Positions 52,971 to 60,932 of a stretch of DNA of 64,000 nt are shown here, one piece after another. Source of the DNA: Pseudanabaena sp. M53BS1SP1A06MG. Its GTDB lineage: Bacteria > Cyanobacteriota > Cyanobacteriia > Pseudanabaenales > Pseudanabaenaceae. The DNA lies in assembly GCA_020404105.1 (NCBI GenBank), contig JADBWH010000032.1:1-64000 (forward strand), in the 5' to 3' direction. The first letter of the stretch is position 1. Each line of letters starts with the position of its first letter. A program made the translations under genes and the position numbers. Below the pieces are notes generated by a model that worked only from the letters and a program-made list of their open reading frames with translations, did no database searches and was not told the origin of the DNA.

Positions 52971-53684
52971 ATGCAGTCAATTCCCAAGAAAATAACTCCT
53001 TGTCCTATCCTTCAAGCTGTTGTAGAACTCAGGTTTGAGACAGTCTTGCCAAGTGATGCAGTGTTTGGCATACTTTACTCTCTTTTGTCAAGCCAATATA
53101 ATACATTTGAAAAGCTTCCTATCTTGCAAATACCAGAAATCTTGAGAAGTCAAGATCCTAATTTAAGATATCAACCTGCTTACAAATTAATTGATGACAA
53201 TTTTTGGGTTCAAATAGGTTCAAATGTTATATCAGTAGTTAATGTTGGTAGTTATGCTGGGTGGACGTTATTTTTGGAAAAGATAAGCTCAGTTTTAAAT
53301 CATCTAAACGATTCAAAGATTGTCAGTAAGGTTACAAGGTTTGGCATCCGCTATATAAGCTTTTTTTCTTTAGACATATTTAAAGAAATTAATTTTGGAC
53401 TGACATTAAATGGTGATGAATTTGAGACTGAGCAGCTTGTTTTAAGGAGTTTACTGAAGCGCGAAGAATTTTTTGTTAATTTACAAGTAGCAAATAAAAC
53501 TTTTGTTAGCGATTTTACAGAAATAGGGTCAATAATTGACATAGATACTTTTATTGAAAATGAAAATTTAACTATACCTGATATAAAATCTTCTTTTTTA
53601 GAAAGAAGCCATTTTGAACAAAAAAAATTATTTTTTGGGATTTTAAAAAAAGAATTCCTAGTTTCACTTAACCCAGAATATTAG
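52971..53684 (+). CDS. TIGR04255 family protein
   Basis: 237 residues. PCPILQAVVELRFETVLPSDAVFG at the N-terminus, then GYAGW-like and VTRFGIRYISFFS matches the TIGR04255 family, a sporadically occurring family of unknown function. AT-rich with many AAA/TTT codons, unlike the flanking genes. It is first in a three-gene cassette. Confidence 0.75.
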   Translation: MQSIPKKITPCPILQAVVELRFETVLPSDAVFGILYSLLSSQYNTFEKLPILQIPEILRSQDPNLRYQPAYKLIDDNFWVQIGSNVISVVNVGSYAGWTLFLEKISSVLNHLNDSKIVSKVTRFGIRYISFFSLDIFKEINFGLTLNGDEFETEQLVLRSLLKREEFFVNLQVANKTFVSDFTEIGSIIDIDTFIENENLTIPDIKSSFLERSHFEQKKLFFGILKKEFLVSLNPEY

Positions 53685-53703
53685 TCTTAAAGGAATTTGT
53701 ATT

Positions 53704-54018
53704 ATGATTGATCTATTGACTACAAGTAGCTCTTACTCACCACTAGTATTTATTTTGCCATATTCACTAACACTTACTACAGTGACCTGCATACCTAATA
53801 TACATTCAATAAATAGTAATATGGATTCATCTTTGATCCCGTTGGTTCAAAGATATTCTTGGGAAGATAATTACACTCCTTCAGCCATAGTTGATTATAC
53901 AGACGAAGAAAAACTGACTATCTTAAAGGATTTTGCAACAAAGCTAATATCAAACATGCATGACGTACCTAGTGAGTTTGCTGAAATACTAAGCGAAAAC
54001 TTTTGGGAATTAATATGA
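53704..54018 (+). CDS. Small protein, second gene of the TIGR04255 cassette
   Basis: 104 residues. No recognised domain. A slightly hydrophobic first part (PLVFILPYSLTLTTVTCI) is too short and polar for a sure membrane helix. The second half is acidic and helical (EEKLTILKDFATKLI). ATG 53704 lies 20 bases past the first gene and its stop overlaps the next start (ATGA). Confidence 0.6.
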   Translation: MIDLLTTSSSYSPLVFILPYSLTLTTVTCIPNIHSINSNMDSSLIPLVQRYSWEDNYTPSAIVDYTDEEKLTILKDFATKLISNMHDVPSEFAEILSENFWELI

Positions 54019-54629
54019 GCGATGTGTTTGAAGATTTTAAGAAGTATCTCCCTAGATATCTATCTTCTTTATCATCCAAAGAATTATTTGATGGATTAAA
54101 AGATTTCCCTGAGAATATGAATAAAAGATTTTATACGGATGAAATCTCTCTAGATGAAAATATTATTTATCAAGGAGATGGAATTAGAGACCTTCCGTTT
54201 ATCGTCTTCCCAAGCACTAAAACAGGAAATTTAAAAGCTGTTATCTTAACAAATACTTGTGACAATGATATCAATAACAAAAGGTTGAATACATCATATA
54301 TCTGTTATTCACCTTTAATCCTGCTTGATAGTTATAAGGAATCTTTACTAAAAAACTCTCAACAAAGCAAAGAATCTGTTAGAGGACATATTGACAGTAT
54401 TAAAAGACAAGAAGCCACACAATTTTTCTATTTTCCAAGAGGTGGGAATTTAGAAAACGACTCTATTATTGATTTTAGTTTAATTTGTAGCTGCACAAAT
54501 AAAAGTATTGCAAGGGAATCCTTAAGGCAAAAAAGACTTTTTTCTTTAAGTAATTATGGGTTTTACCTACTATTATTTAAGATGTCTGTCCACTTCTGTA
54601 GGATGGGAGAAAATATAGATAGGCGCTAA
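54015..54629 (+). CDS. Third gene of the TIGR04255 cassette, unknown function
   Basis: 204 residues from ATG 54015, which overlaps the preceding TGA. VILTNTCDNDINNKR and CSCTNKSIARESLRQKR carry the most conserved-looking polar residues. An effector role is possible but no catalytic motif is certain. AT-rich like its neighbours. It has three Cys (CDN, CYS, CSC). Confidence 0.6.
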   Translation: MSDVFEDFKKYLPRYLSSLSSKELFDGLKDFPENMNKRFYTDEISLDENIIYQGDGIRDLPFIVFPSTKTGNLKAVILTNTCDNDINNKRLNTSYICYSPLILLDSYKESLLKNSQQSKESVRGHIDSIKRQEATQFFYFPRGGNLENDSIIDFSLICSCTNKSIARESLRQKRLFSLSNYGFYLLLFKMSVHFCRMGENIDRR

Positions 54630-54652
54630 ATAAACAAAAAAAGACAAAAAAT

Positions 54653-54796
54653 TAGGTTTTGTGTGTTGAGTGACATTCATCACAACGCTGAAGAGCATCA
54701 TGGACGACAGAAGTGCTAGTTTTCAAACTTTCTGCTAACTCCACATAAGTCCATTCTGAATTTAAGCAATATAACGATATCTTGAGGCTTGAGCAT
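54653..54796 (-). pseudogene. HTH-protein fragment, frameshifted
   Basis: MLKPQDIVILLKL then, after a frame change, EWTYVELAESLKTSTSVVHD and ALQRCDECHST. This resembles the N-terminal winged-helix of cyanobacterial regulators starting MLKPQD(I/V)-type. The rest of the gene is absent, so it is a remnant next to the cassette. Confidence 0.5.
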
Positions 54797-54918
54797 AGTT
54801 TAAGTCTGGATTAAATTAACTTTATTCTATATTCTCGAATCATGAATATAGCAGATTTAAGCCTTATTTCATGCTCTTTTTATAGCCAATTTAGCGGTTA
54901 ATATAGTAGACTAGGATA

Positions 54919-54941
54919 AAAATGATAATGATTATCATTTT
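54919..54941. promoter_or_regulatory. Zur-type box 3
   Basis: AAAATGATAAT-G-ATTATCATTTT, 11-bp perfect arms. It lies 25 bases before the CobW-like gene at 54966. Confidence 0.8.
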
Positions 54942-54965
54942 TATAATCTTCGTTGCCAAAAGTCT

Positions 54966-55781
54966 ATGTCTGTCGTCACAGAAACATCTCAGAAAGATCC
55001 GCCCACTCAAGTATGGGCGATCGCTGGAGCAGTGGGAATCGGCAAAACTGGTTGGATCTATCAACAAATTGAGCAAATATCTGCACCAGTTGTTTATTTC
55101 TGCCCTAGTGCTGGTAATGTTCCCATCGATCCAACTTGTCTTATCGCAGAATTTCCCCATGTGCAAATTTTCGCCGATGGGCAGGAATTAGAACTGATTG
55201 AAAAAGTAGAGCAAGGCGCGATCGCTTTTATAGAGTTGGGCTTTCACTTAGATTTGAGATCGGGAGATATGCTGCTAGATACTCTTGCCGATCGCCATGC
55301 CTGTAAACGGATAGCCCTTGTTCCCTCTGAGTTAAACAGTTCTGAATGGCATGACTGGGCGAATGAAGTAATAGAAGTTAAATATAATTTAGATTTTCAT
55401 GATTTGCAGATTTGGCGATCGCCTTTTACGGGACAGGTTTTTGACCCTTCGAGTTTGAATGTCCTTTGGTACGAAATCACGCAAGGAGCCTATGGGGAAG
55501 TAAGTCGAGTGAAAGGAATTTTCGACCTGTTCGATGGTCGTGCCTTTCATCTAGATTTTGTCGCAGGAATGGAAGATAGCCTCTATTTACCCCTTGATGT
55601 CCCGCTTTGGTTAGATGGTCGCCCTGAGCGCTTTAGTGGAATTGAAGTTGTGGGTCGCAATCTCGATGGGAAGGCGATCGCTCAGTGCATTATCGATTGC
55701 TGCCTATCCGAAGAAATCATGCTCCATTATCAAAACCAAATCAAACAATCACACCAACAATCACACCAAGTGGCTGCTTAA
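54966..55781 (+). CDS. CobW-like P-loop protein without CxCC motif
   Basis: 271 residues. P-loop IAGAVGIGKTGWIYQQ (G21-T28). The typical COG0523 metal motif is missing; a lone Cys sits in VVYFCPSAGN. The C-terminal part (SRVKGIFDLFDGRAFHLDF, RFSGIEVVGRNLDGKAI) matches the CobW C-terminal domain. A divergent metallochaperone-like GTPase under Zur-type control. It is followed 3 bases later by the first metallophosphoesterase gene. Confidence 0.75.
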   Translation: MSVVTETSQKDPPTQVWAIAGAVGIGKTGWIYQQIEQISAPVVYFCPSAGNVPIDPTCLIAEFPHVQIFADGQELELIEKVEQGAIAFIELGFHLDLRSGDMLLDTLADRHACKRIALVPSELNSSEWHDWANEVIEVKYNLDFHDLQIWRSPFTGQVFDPSSLNVLWYEITQGAYGEVSRVKGIFDLFDGRAFHLDFVAGMEDSLYLPLDVPLWLDGRPERFSGIEVVGRNLDGKAIAQCIIDCCLSEEIMLHYQNQIKQSHQQSHQVAA

Positions 55782-55784
55782 ATT

Positions 55785-56609
55785 ATGAAAATCGCTGTAA
55801 TATCTTGCATTCATGGCAACTATGAAGCCCTTGATGCAGTTTTGAGAGATATAGACCACCAAAAAGCCGAAAAAATCTTTTGCTTAGGCGATCTCGTTGG
55901 TTATGGTCCTTTTCCCAGTAACGTTGTGGAAATGGTGCGATCGCTAGATATTCCTACGACACAGGGTTGCTGGGATGAGGATATTGTGGAAGGATTGAAC
56001 TCCTGTGAATGTAGCTATCCATCCATGCTTGCGGAAAAGCGCGGTCGGCTTGCCCATGAATGGACAAACGAGCATATTTATCCTGAAACTAAGGAATATC
56101 TAGCAGCTTTACCGAAAGTGATTAAGCATGACAATCTCGCCTTTGTGCATGGCAGTCCGCAAAGTCAGCATGAATATCTTTTGCCAGAACTGGATGGCTT
56201 TATTGCCCTAGAGCGAGTTCTCTCGACGGGAGCCGATATACTCTTTTGTGGTCATACCCATGTGCCATATGTGCGAACCTTAGATGCAGGTCATTTGCGC
56301 CTCTTAGTGAGAACTGGTACAGAGGTTCCAGAAGCAGAAATGCGCGAATTTAATGCACCCTTAAAACGGATTGTCAATGTTGGCTCCGTTGGCGAGCCGC
56401 GTCATGGTCGCCCCAATGCTACCTATGTGATCTATGACACCGATAGCGATCGCGTTACCTTACGCGAAGTGGAATATGACTATCAAAAAACCTGTGCCGC
56501 AATCATTGAGAGAGGTTTGCCACCAATTTTTGCATGGCGTTTAGCCAAGGGTTTAGAATTTGCCGAACGTGCCGATGATGCTTCCCATTTATGCGAGAGA
56601 GGTGTGTAG
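55785..56609 (+). CDS. Metallophosphoesterase with altered metal site
   Basis: 274 residues, calcineurin-like fold. VISCIHGNYEAL has Cys8 where almost all relatives have the metal-binding Asp (SDIHGN). GDLVGYGP (D36) is normal. The usual GNH(D/E) block is GCWDED (Cys62 in place of Asn). VHGSPQSQ and GHTHVPYV are kept. Phosphatase activity may be lost, or a Cys-bound metal may be used. The gene abuts the next copy without a gap. Confidence 0.85.
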   Translation: MKIAVISCIHGNYEALDAVLRDIDHQKAEKIFCLGDLVGYGPFPSNVVEMVRSLDIPTTQGCWDEDIVEGLNSCECSYPSMLAEKRGRLAHEWTNEHIYPETKEYLAALPKVIKHDNLAFVHGSPQSQHEYLLPELDGFIALERVLSTGADILFCGHTHVPYVRTLDAGHLRLLVRTGTEVPEAEMREFNAPLKRIVNVGSVGEPRHGRPNATYVIYDTDSDRVTLREVEYDYQKTCAAIIERGLPPIFAWRLAKGLEFAERADDASHLCERGV

Positions 56610-57341
56610 ATGTCACATTGGGCAATTTTAAGCGGTATCGAAGCTAATCTCACGGCTTACGAAGCAGTGCTAGAAGACATTAAGCGACAAGTTCCAAAAG
56701 TTACCGAACTTTATATTCTTGGTGATGTGATTAATGCGACTACTGCTAGTGAGAAGGTCGTAGCGAGGATTCGCAATCCTCGGATCGGTGAGCTAGTACC
56801 TCAGGTCTGCAAAGGCTGGTGGGAAGAGCAAGTGCTGATGCTGCATGGATTCGTTCCCGATCTTGAGCCAAATCCTTTGGTAGAAAAATATGGCGCGGCT
56901 GGTGTAAAAGCCCTTTGGGACAGCATTTCCAAAGAAACCGTGTCATGGATTAGCAATCTCCATTTTGCTTTTATGGAATTTGATTGTCTATTAGTACATG
57001 GCAGTAGTTTGAGTGTGTTTGAAGAACTCACGCCTGAAAGTTCGCCTTTACTGCTTTTAGATCGAATTGCTCGTAGTAATGCTAATCGCCTATTCTGCGG
57101 ACGTTCTGGGCAAACCTTTCGCTACCAGATTAAGGATGGTTCCCTCAATTCCCATGTGTTAACCCTTGATGGTGGAGAGGCTTTGGAGACTTTCAATACT
57201 AGCGATCGCCTTGCGATCGGTGTCGGCAATGTCGGCGGCACTCCCAACAGAGCAACCTATACAATCTACAGTCCCAATACTGATATTGTTCAGTTTCGGA
57301 CAGTGCGCTATGGCAAGAGCAAGGGCTTTGGGAAAAGTTGA
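56610..57341 (+). CDS. Degenerate metallophosphoesterase paralogue
   Basis: 243 residues, alignable with the preceding gene: ILSGIEANLTAYEAVLEDI, YILGDVINAT, CKGWWEEQ, VHGSSLS, FCGRSGQTF. Both residues of the first motif are changed (G in place of D, E in place of H). The GHTH motif is CGRSGQ. It is almost surely not a standard phosphatase; a scaffold or regulator of the first copy is likely. Confidence 0.75.
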   Translation: MSHWAILSGIEANLTAYEAVLEDIKRQVPKVTELYILGDVINATTASEKVVARIRNPRIGELVPQVCKGWWEEQVLMLHGFVPDLEPNPLVEKYGAAGVKALWDSISKETVSWISNLHFAFMEFDCLLVHGSSLSVFEELTPESSPLLLLDRIARSNANRLFCGRSGQTFRYQIKDGSLNSHVLTLDGGEALETFNTSDRLAIGVGNVGGTPNRATYTIYSPNTDIVQFRTVRYGKSKGFGKS

Positions 57342-57375
57342 GAATAGTATTTGGTCAAGAATGTTATGATACAAA

Positions 57376-57395
57376 AATAATAATGATTATCATTT
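57376..57395. promoter_or_regulatory. Zur-type box 4
   Basis: AAATAATAATGATTATCATT, ahead of the porin pseudogene by about 40 bases. Shares the ATAATGATTATCAT core with the other boxes. Confidence 0.75.
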
Positions 57396-57432
57396 TCAAA
57401 ATTAAACAATGTCTCTAAAATTCTGAAAAATT

Positions 57433-58675
57433 ATGTTCAATCAATTTTCCAAATCTGTATTCAAAGCGATTGCTATTTCGGCGATCGGGATTCTCCCTAA
57501 CGCCGTAGCTAGTGTGTCGGCTCAATCTATCCCTCCAACCAAAGATATCATAGGACAGAACGTAACATCGGTTTCACAACTGAGCGATGTAAGACCTACC
57601 GATTGGGCTTTTACGGCTTTGCAATCCTTAGTGGAGCGCTATGGCTGTATCGCAGGATATCCCGATCGCATCTTTCGCGGCAATCAAGCCACCAGTCGTT
57701 ATGAATTTGCGGCGGGGATAAATGCTTGTTTGGACAAAATCAATGAAATTATTTCCGCAGGTTTAGCCGATAAAGTTGGGAAAGAAGATCTTGCCACATT
57801 ACAAAAACTGCAAGAAGAGTTTGCCGCCGAACTAGCCACATTGCGCGGTCGTGTAGATGCTCTGGACGCAAAAACTGCCAAATTGGAAGCACAGCAGTTC
57901 TCTACTACTACAAAACTGGAAGGTCAAGCGATCGCGGCTGTTTCGGTTGGAACTTCAGGCTCTGATTTCCTTTTGGACTCAACAGGAACACCGACAACCA
58001 ATGCTGGCAAGGTCAATACAACAGTAATCAGCCGCGTGCGTCTGAACTTTAAGACGAGTTTCACAGGTGAAGATTTATTGCTCACACGCATCTAGCTTGG
58101 TAATGGTGGCACAGGATTAGGCAATTCTCTTGAGGCTCCTGAGAGCTTATTAGGCTTCACGGGATTTGGGAACAGTTCTAAATTTGATTACAGTGGTGTT
58201 GGCACGACTGCCACACTCAATCGCTTACGTTACGATTTCCCAATCGGTAAAGATATTCAAGCTTCGATTGGCACAAATATGTCACTGAACGATCATCTGG
58301 ATGCCAATAGTTTTGCCAATGATGAATCTGCCGACTTTTCTAGTGGGATGTTTATCAATAACCCCTTGATCTTGCCTGTGAATGATGGGGCTGGAGCAGC
58401 GATCGCTTGGAATTTTGGTGGTAGTGCTTTTACTCTAAGAGCAGGTTATGTCGCTCAGAATGCGAGTCTTCCGACCTCTGACGGAACGATCAATCGTGGC
58501 TTATTTGGTGATCCCTATCAAGGCACGGTTGAGCTAGAGTTTGCACCGAAAAACGCTGATGATGCAAGTCCCTTTGCAATCCGTCTGCAATATACTCGCG
58601 CCTCGGTAAATAATCTGGACTACAACACAGGTGGCGTAAATCTTGAGTGGGCTTTTAATAAAGCGATCGCCACGC
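57433..58675 (+). pseudogene. Iron-uptake-type porin (SLH plus OprB barrel), nonsense and 3' truncation
   Basis: N-terminal signal (ISAIGILPNAVASVSAQ), SLH domain (DWAFTALQSLVERYGCIAGY, RYEFAAGINACLDKI), a coiled coil (residues 110-150) and the start of a barrel (GSDFLLDSTG). A TAG at 58093-58095 cuts LLTRI*LGNGG, probably CAG to TAG. The same frame continues to about 58670 with typical barrel strands (FRLRYDFPIGKD-like). The 3' end is lost at a GCGATCGC site where antitoxin-type sequence begins. Confidence 0.85.
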
Positions 58676-58840
58676 TCTTTTGCTGCAAGTTTGACTTTAT
58701 CTGCACCATATCTAGATAAGTCTTGCCATTACTGCCATTGAGAAACCAATAGGAATCTAAAAACCTCTATTCTTTGTTCTTGTGGCAGTTGTTTGACAAG
58801 TTCTACAACTTGCTCATTACTTAGTGTTAGCATTGGCATT
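58660..58840 (-). pseudogene. Broken copy of a PIN-type antitoxin
   Basis: Minus-strand frame MPMLTLSNEQVVELVKQLPQ...RIEVFRFLLVSQWQ*WQDLSRYG matches the gene at 60411-60650, but with TAA in place of a Gln codon. The 3' end is fused to the porin remnant at the HIP1 octamer (58663-58670). Confidence 0.7.
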
Positions 58841-58916
58841 TTTTTTTCTCCAAATATTGATTCTAAAATATATTTGATGAGACGATCGCCCAATAAATCA
58901 AAATATCACTACTAAA

Positions 58917-59171
58917 CTAAAGATTGTTTTCATGAGTTTTAGGCAATGTTGTAACCTTAGTGGGCTGGTTTTGTTGTGTAACTCTAATCAGGAATCTTAG
59001 GGCTTCATTGACTGCATCGGCGTTTGGAAATATTGCAGCAACATCAGGTTCTAGACGTACAGTTGAACCGCCAAAGCCTTTACGTCCTGAGCCTAGTTTT
59101 CTGACACGCAGACTTTTAAGGTCATGTTCGGGTCTAAGGTCGTCTTCTAGTTCTAATTTAGCCTTCTTCAT
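58917..59171 (-). CDS. Antitoxin-like small protein
   Basis: 84 residues from ATG 59171. MKKAKLELEDDLRPEHDLKS and VRLEPDVAAIFPNADAVNEAL are blocks I recall from small cyanobacterial proteins often found near toxins. Likely a DNA-binding or scaffold antitoxin. No intact toxin is directly beside it. Confidence 0.6.
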   Translation of the reverse strand: MKKAKLELEDDLRPEHDLKSLRVRKLGSGRKGFGGSTVRLEPDVAAIFPNADAVNEALRFLIRVTQQNQPTKVTTLPKTHENNL

Positions 59172-59217
59172 ATGCTTCACGCTCCGATTTTATAGTTTCT
59201 CTAGCAGTAGGAGGACT

Positions 59218-59412
59218 TTAGCTAGAAGATAGGTTCTTTGCACCGTGAACTACAGCCAGAATATCTACTCTGTCAGAGCCAACATAATAAATAATGCGAT
59301 AGTTTGCTTCAATAACTTCGCGTATTTGCTCTAAGTTGATTTCAGGCAACATCCTCCCTGAATCCAGAATACGTTCATGGTTGAAGTCCAAACTGCGATC
59401 GCACTTCTTCAA
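59218..59412 (-). pseudogene. ParE/RelE-type toxin, N-terminally truncated
   Basis: Of 64 residues, the part MLPEINLEQIREVIEANYRII and VDILAVVHGAKNL is the C-terminal half of ParE toxins. About 40-50 residues of the N-terminal half are missing; the new start overlaps the antitoxin gene by 38 bases. Probably an internal deletion has joined the antitoxin end to the toxin tail. Confidence 0.65.
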
Positions 59413-59563
59413 CAGATTTAACTCGACCTGCTTGACTGTCTGCTAGACCTGCTGCAACGGCTAGAATCACATACACTTGTTGCATGATGTCATCCCAAGT
59501 GCAGTTGTCGGGTAATTTTTCGATGAGGCTTTGGGCTTGCTGTTTGACGTTAAGTACTGTCAT
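59375..59563 (-). CDS. Antitoxin of a ParE-type module
   Basis: 62 residues, MTVLNVKQQAQSLIEKLPDN, CTWDDIMQQVYV and SVEEVRSQFGL. This resembles small antitoxins found before ParE-type toxins in cyanobacteria. The toxin following it is truncated. Confidence 0.65.
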   Translation of the reverse strand: MTVLNVKQQAQSLIEKLPDNCTWDDIMQQVYVILAVAAGLADSQAGRVKSVEEVRSQFGLQP

Positions 59564-59681
59564 GGTTTAGCTTCCTCTAAAACTTTATCTTAAGTATATT
59601 ATCCAATTTTGTTTGGGTGACTGCCTAGTCTTTGATTTGCAATGCGATCGCCTAATAAATTACTAATGTGATTAGCGATCG

Positions 59682-60023
59682 CTAAGTTTTTTCAATAATG
59701 CGCCGAACTTCTGTCGCTGAAATATCTGATTGTTCGGATTTGGAGTAAATGGTAATCAAAATAACGGATGTAGATGTTTTGACATAGTAGATAACTCGAT
59801 AGCCAGCACTTTTACCCTTTTTGTTATCACTATTTTTAAGCCGTTGCTTGAAGACTGTGTAACTAACATGGGCAATTTGATCGCCTTTAAAATTTCCTGC
59901 CTGCAAGTCGTCAAGAATTGGTTGTAAATCCTTTTTGATGCTGCGGTACTTTTTGGCTAGATTACGCAGGTCATTTTTAAACTCATCGGAGAATTTAATT
60001 TCAACTAATGGATCAATCGACAT
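59682..60023 (-). CDS. RelE-family toxin
   Basis: 113 residues from ATG 60023. VEIKFSDEFKNDLRNLAKKYRS at the N-terminus, AHVSYTVFKQRLKN and SAGYRVIYYV in the middle, ITIYSKSEQSDIS at the end, the RelE/HigB-like pattern. It may cut mRNA on ribosomes. It overlaps its antitoxin gene by 11 bases. A scar of a second copy lies at 60725-60815. Confidence 0.8.
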   Translation of the reverse strand: MSIDPLVEIKFSDEFKNDLRNLAKKYRSIKKDLQPILDDLQAGNFKGDQIAHVSYTVFKQRLKNSDNKKGKSAGYRVIYYVKTSTSVILITIYSKSEQSDISATEVRRIIEKT

Positions 60024-60255
60024 CGATTCCATCCCAAAGTTCAGAGATGGGATGAGTTCTACCATTCATAGCGTCATCCCAGCCTCGTTGAAAGCATTCT
60101 ACCGCAGGGTCTAGTTTTTGCTCTTGACTTGCGGTGATTTCTTGATTTAATAAGTCTCTCAGTTTTATTTTCTCTTGTAGTTCTAAAGAGCGCATCATGT
60201 CGATGAGCGATTCAAAGGGTAGCGATAAATTTACGGTTACTTGGTTTGTCTGCAT
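60013..60255 (-). CDS. Antitoxin of the RelE module
   Basis: 80 residues. NQVTVNLSLPFESLIDMMRS, EKIKLRDLLNQEI then a linker and WDDAMNGRTHPISELWDGI that should wrap the toxin. The gene overlaps the toxin gene, the usual antitoxin-first order. Confidence 0.75.
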   Translation of the reverse strand: MQTNQVTVNLSLPFESLIDMMRSLELQEKIKLRDLLNQEITASQEQKLDPAVECFQRGWDDAMNGRTHPISELWDGIDVD

Positions 60256-60267
60256 AATGGTCGCTGT

Positions 60268-60399
60268 CTAAGAGAATAAATTAACAAAATCCGTAGCTTT
60301 AGAGATCGCAATGTCCTGATATTTAACCAGTGATAAAAGATGTTTGTCTCCTGTGACTATATGGCTTGCGTTAACGATTACGGCGCATTCGATAACCAT
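60268..60399 (-). pseudogene. PIN-domain toxin (VapC-type), C-terminal fragment
   Basis: 43 residues: ECAVIVNASHIVTGDKHLLS then ISKATDFVNLFS, the last third of a PIN nuclease with the TGDKHLL motif. The first 90-100 residues are missing. A local ATG at 60399 gives an accidental short frame right after the antitoxin gene. Confidence 0.65.
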
Positions 60400-60410
60400 T
60401 ATTTATTTCA

Positions 60411-60650
60411 CTATTTTTCGTGGACAACTAAATCAATAAATTCTTCTCTTTCTTCTTCTGACATCTTTTCCCAGTCATAGCCACGCTCTTTTGCAGCAAT
60501 TTGAATTTTATCCGCGCCATAGCTAGATAAGTCTTGCCATTGTTGCCATTGAGAAAGCAGTAGGAATCTAAAAATTTCTATTTTTTGCTCTTGTGGTAGT
60601 TGTTTGACAAGTTCTACAACTTGCTCGTTACTTAGTGTTAGGCTTGGCAT
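60411..60650 (-). CDS. Antitoxin of a PIN-type module
   Basis: 79 residues, SLTLSNEQVVELVKQLPQEQ, IFRFLLLSQWQQWQDLSSYG, DWEKMSEEEREEFIDLVV. The pairing with a PIN toxin is the usual one. The PIN gene here is a fragment, so the antitoxin is orphaned. A broken copy is at 58660-58840. Confidence 0.7.
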   Translation of the reverse strand: MPSLTLSNEQVVELVKQLPQEQKIEIFRFLLLSQWQQWQDLSSYGADKIQIAAKERGYDWEKMSEEEREEFIDLVVHEK

Positions 60651-60724
60651 CTTTGTGTTCTCCTGATATTAATTCTAAGAAATAATGTTGCTTGGTTTGA
60701 TTGTAAAGTGATCAGGCTTGATCG

Positions 60725-60815
60725 CCAAATAAATTGCTAATGTGATTAGCGATCGCGAAGTTTTTTCAATAATGTGCCGAACTTCTGCAACTTTACGGTT
60801 ACTTGGTTTGATTGA
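60725..60815. repeat. Deletion scar of a duplicated RelE module
   Basis: AATGTGATTAGCGATCGC and TTTTTTCAATAATGTGCCGA match the toxin 3' end at 59665-59710. It then jumps to TTTACGGTTACTTGGTTTG, which matches the antitoxin 5' end at 60231-60249. Everything between is gone. Confidence 0.65.
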
Positions 60816-60932
60816 ACAGTGGTAAAGCTTGATCGCCTGATAAATCAAAATATTACCCCGTTTAAAGTTTGGCTTTGGCTACGTCATAGTCATCATAAAT
60901 GCTCATTTCAGGGCTATTCCAATCTTCTGAGT

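Noticed and set aside
53704-53780. Membrane helix in the second gene of the TIGR04255 cassette
   Set aside because: The hydrophobic stretch is broken by polar residues and is too short to be convincing.
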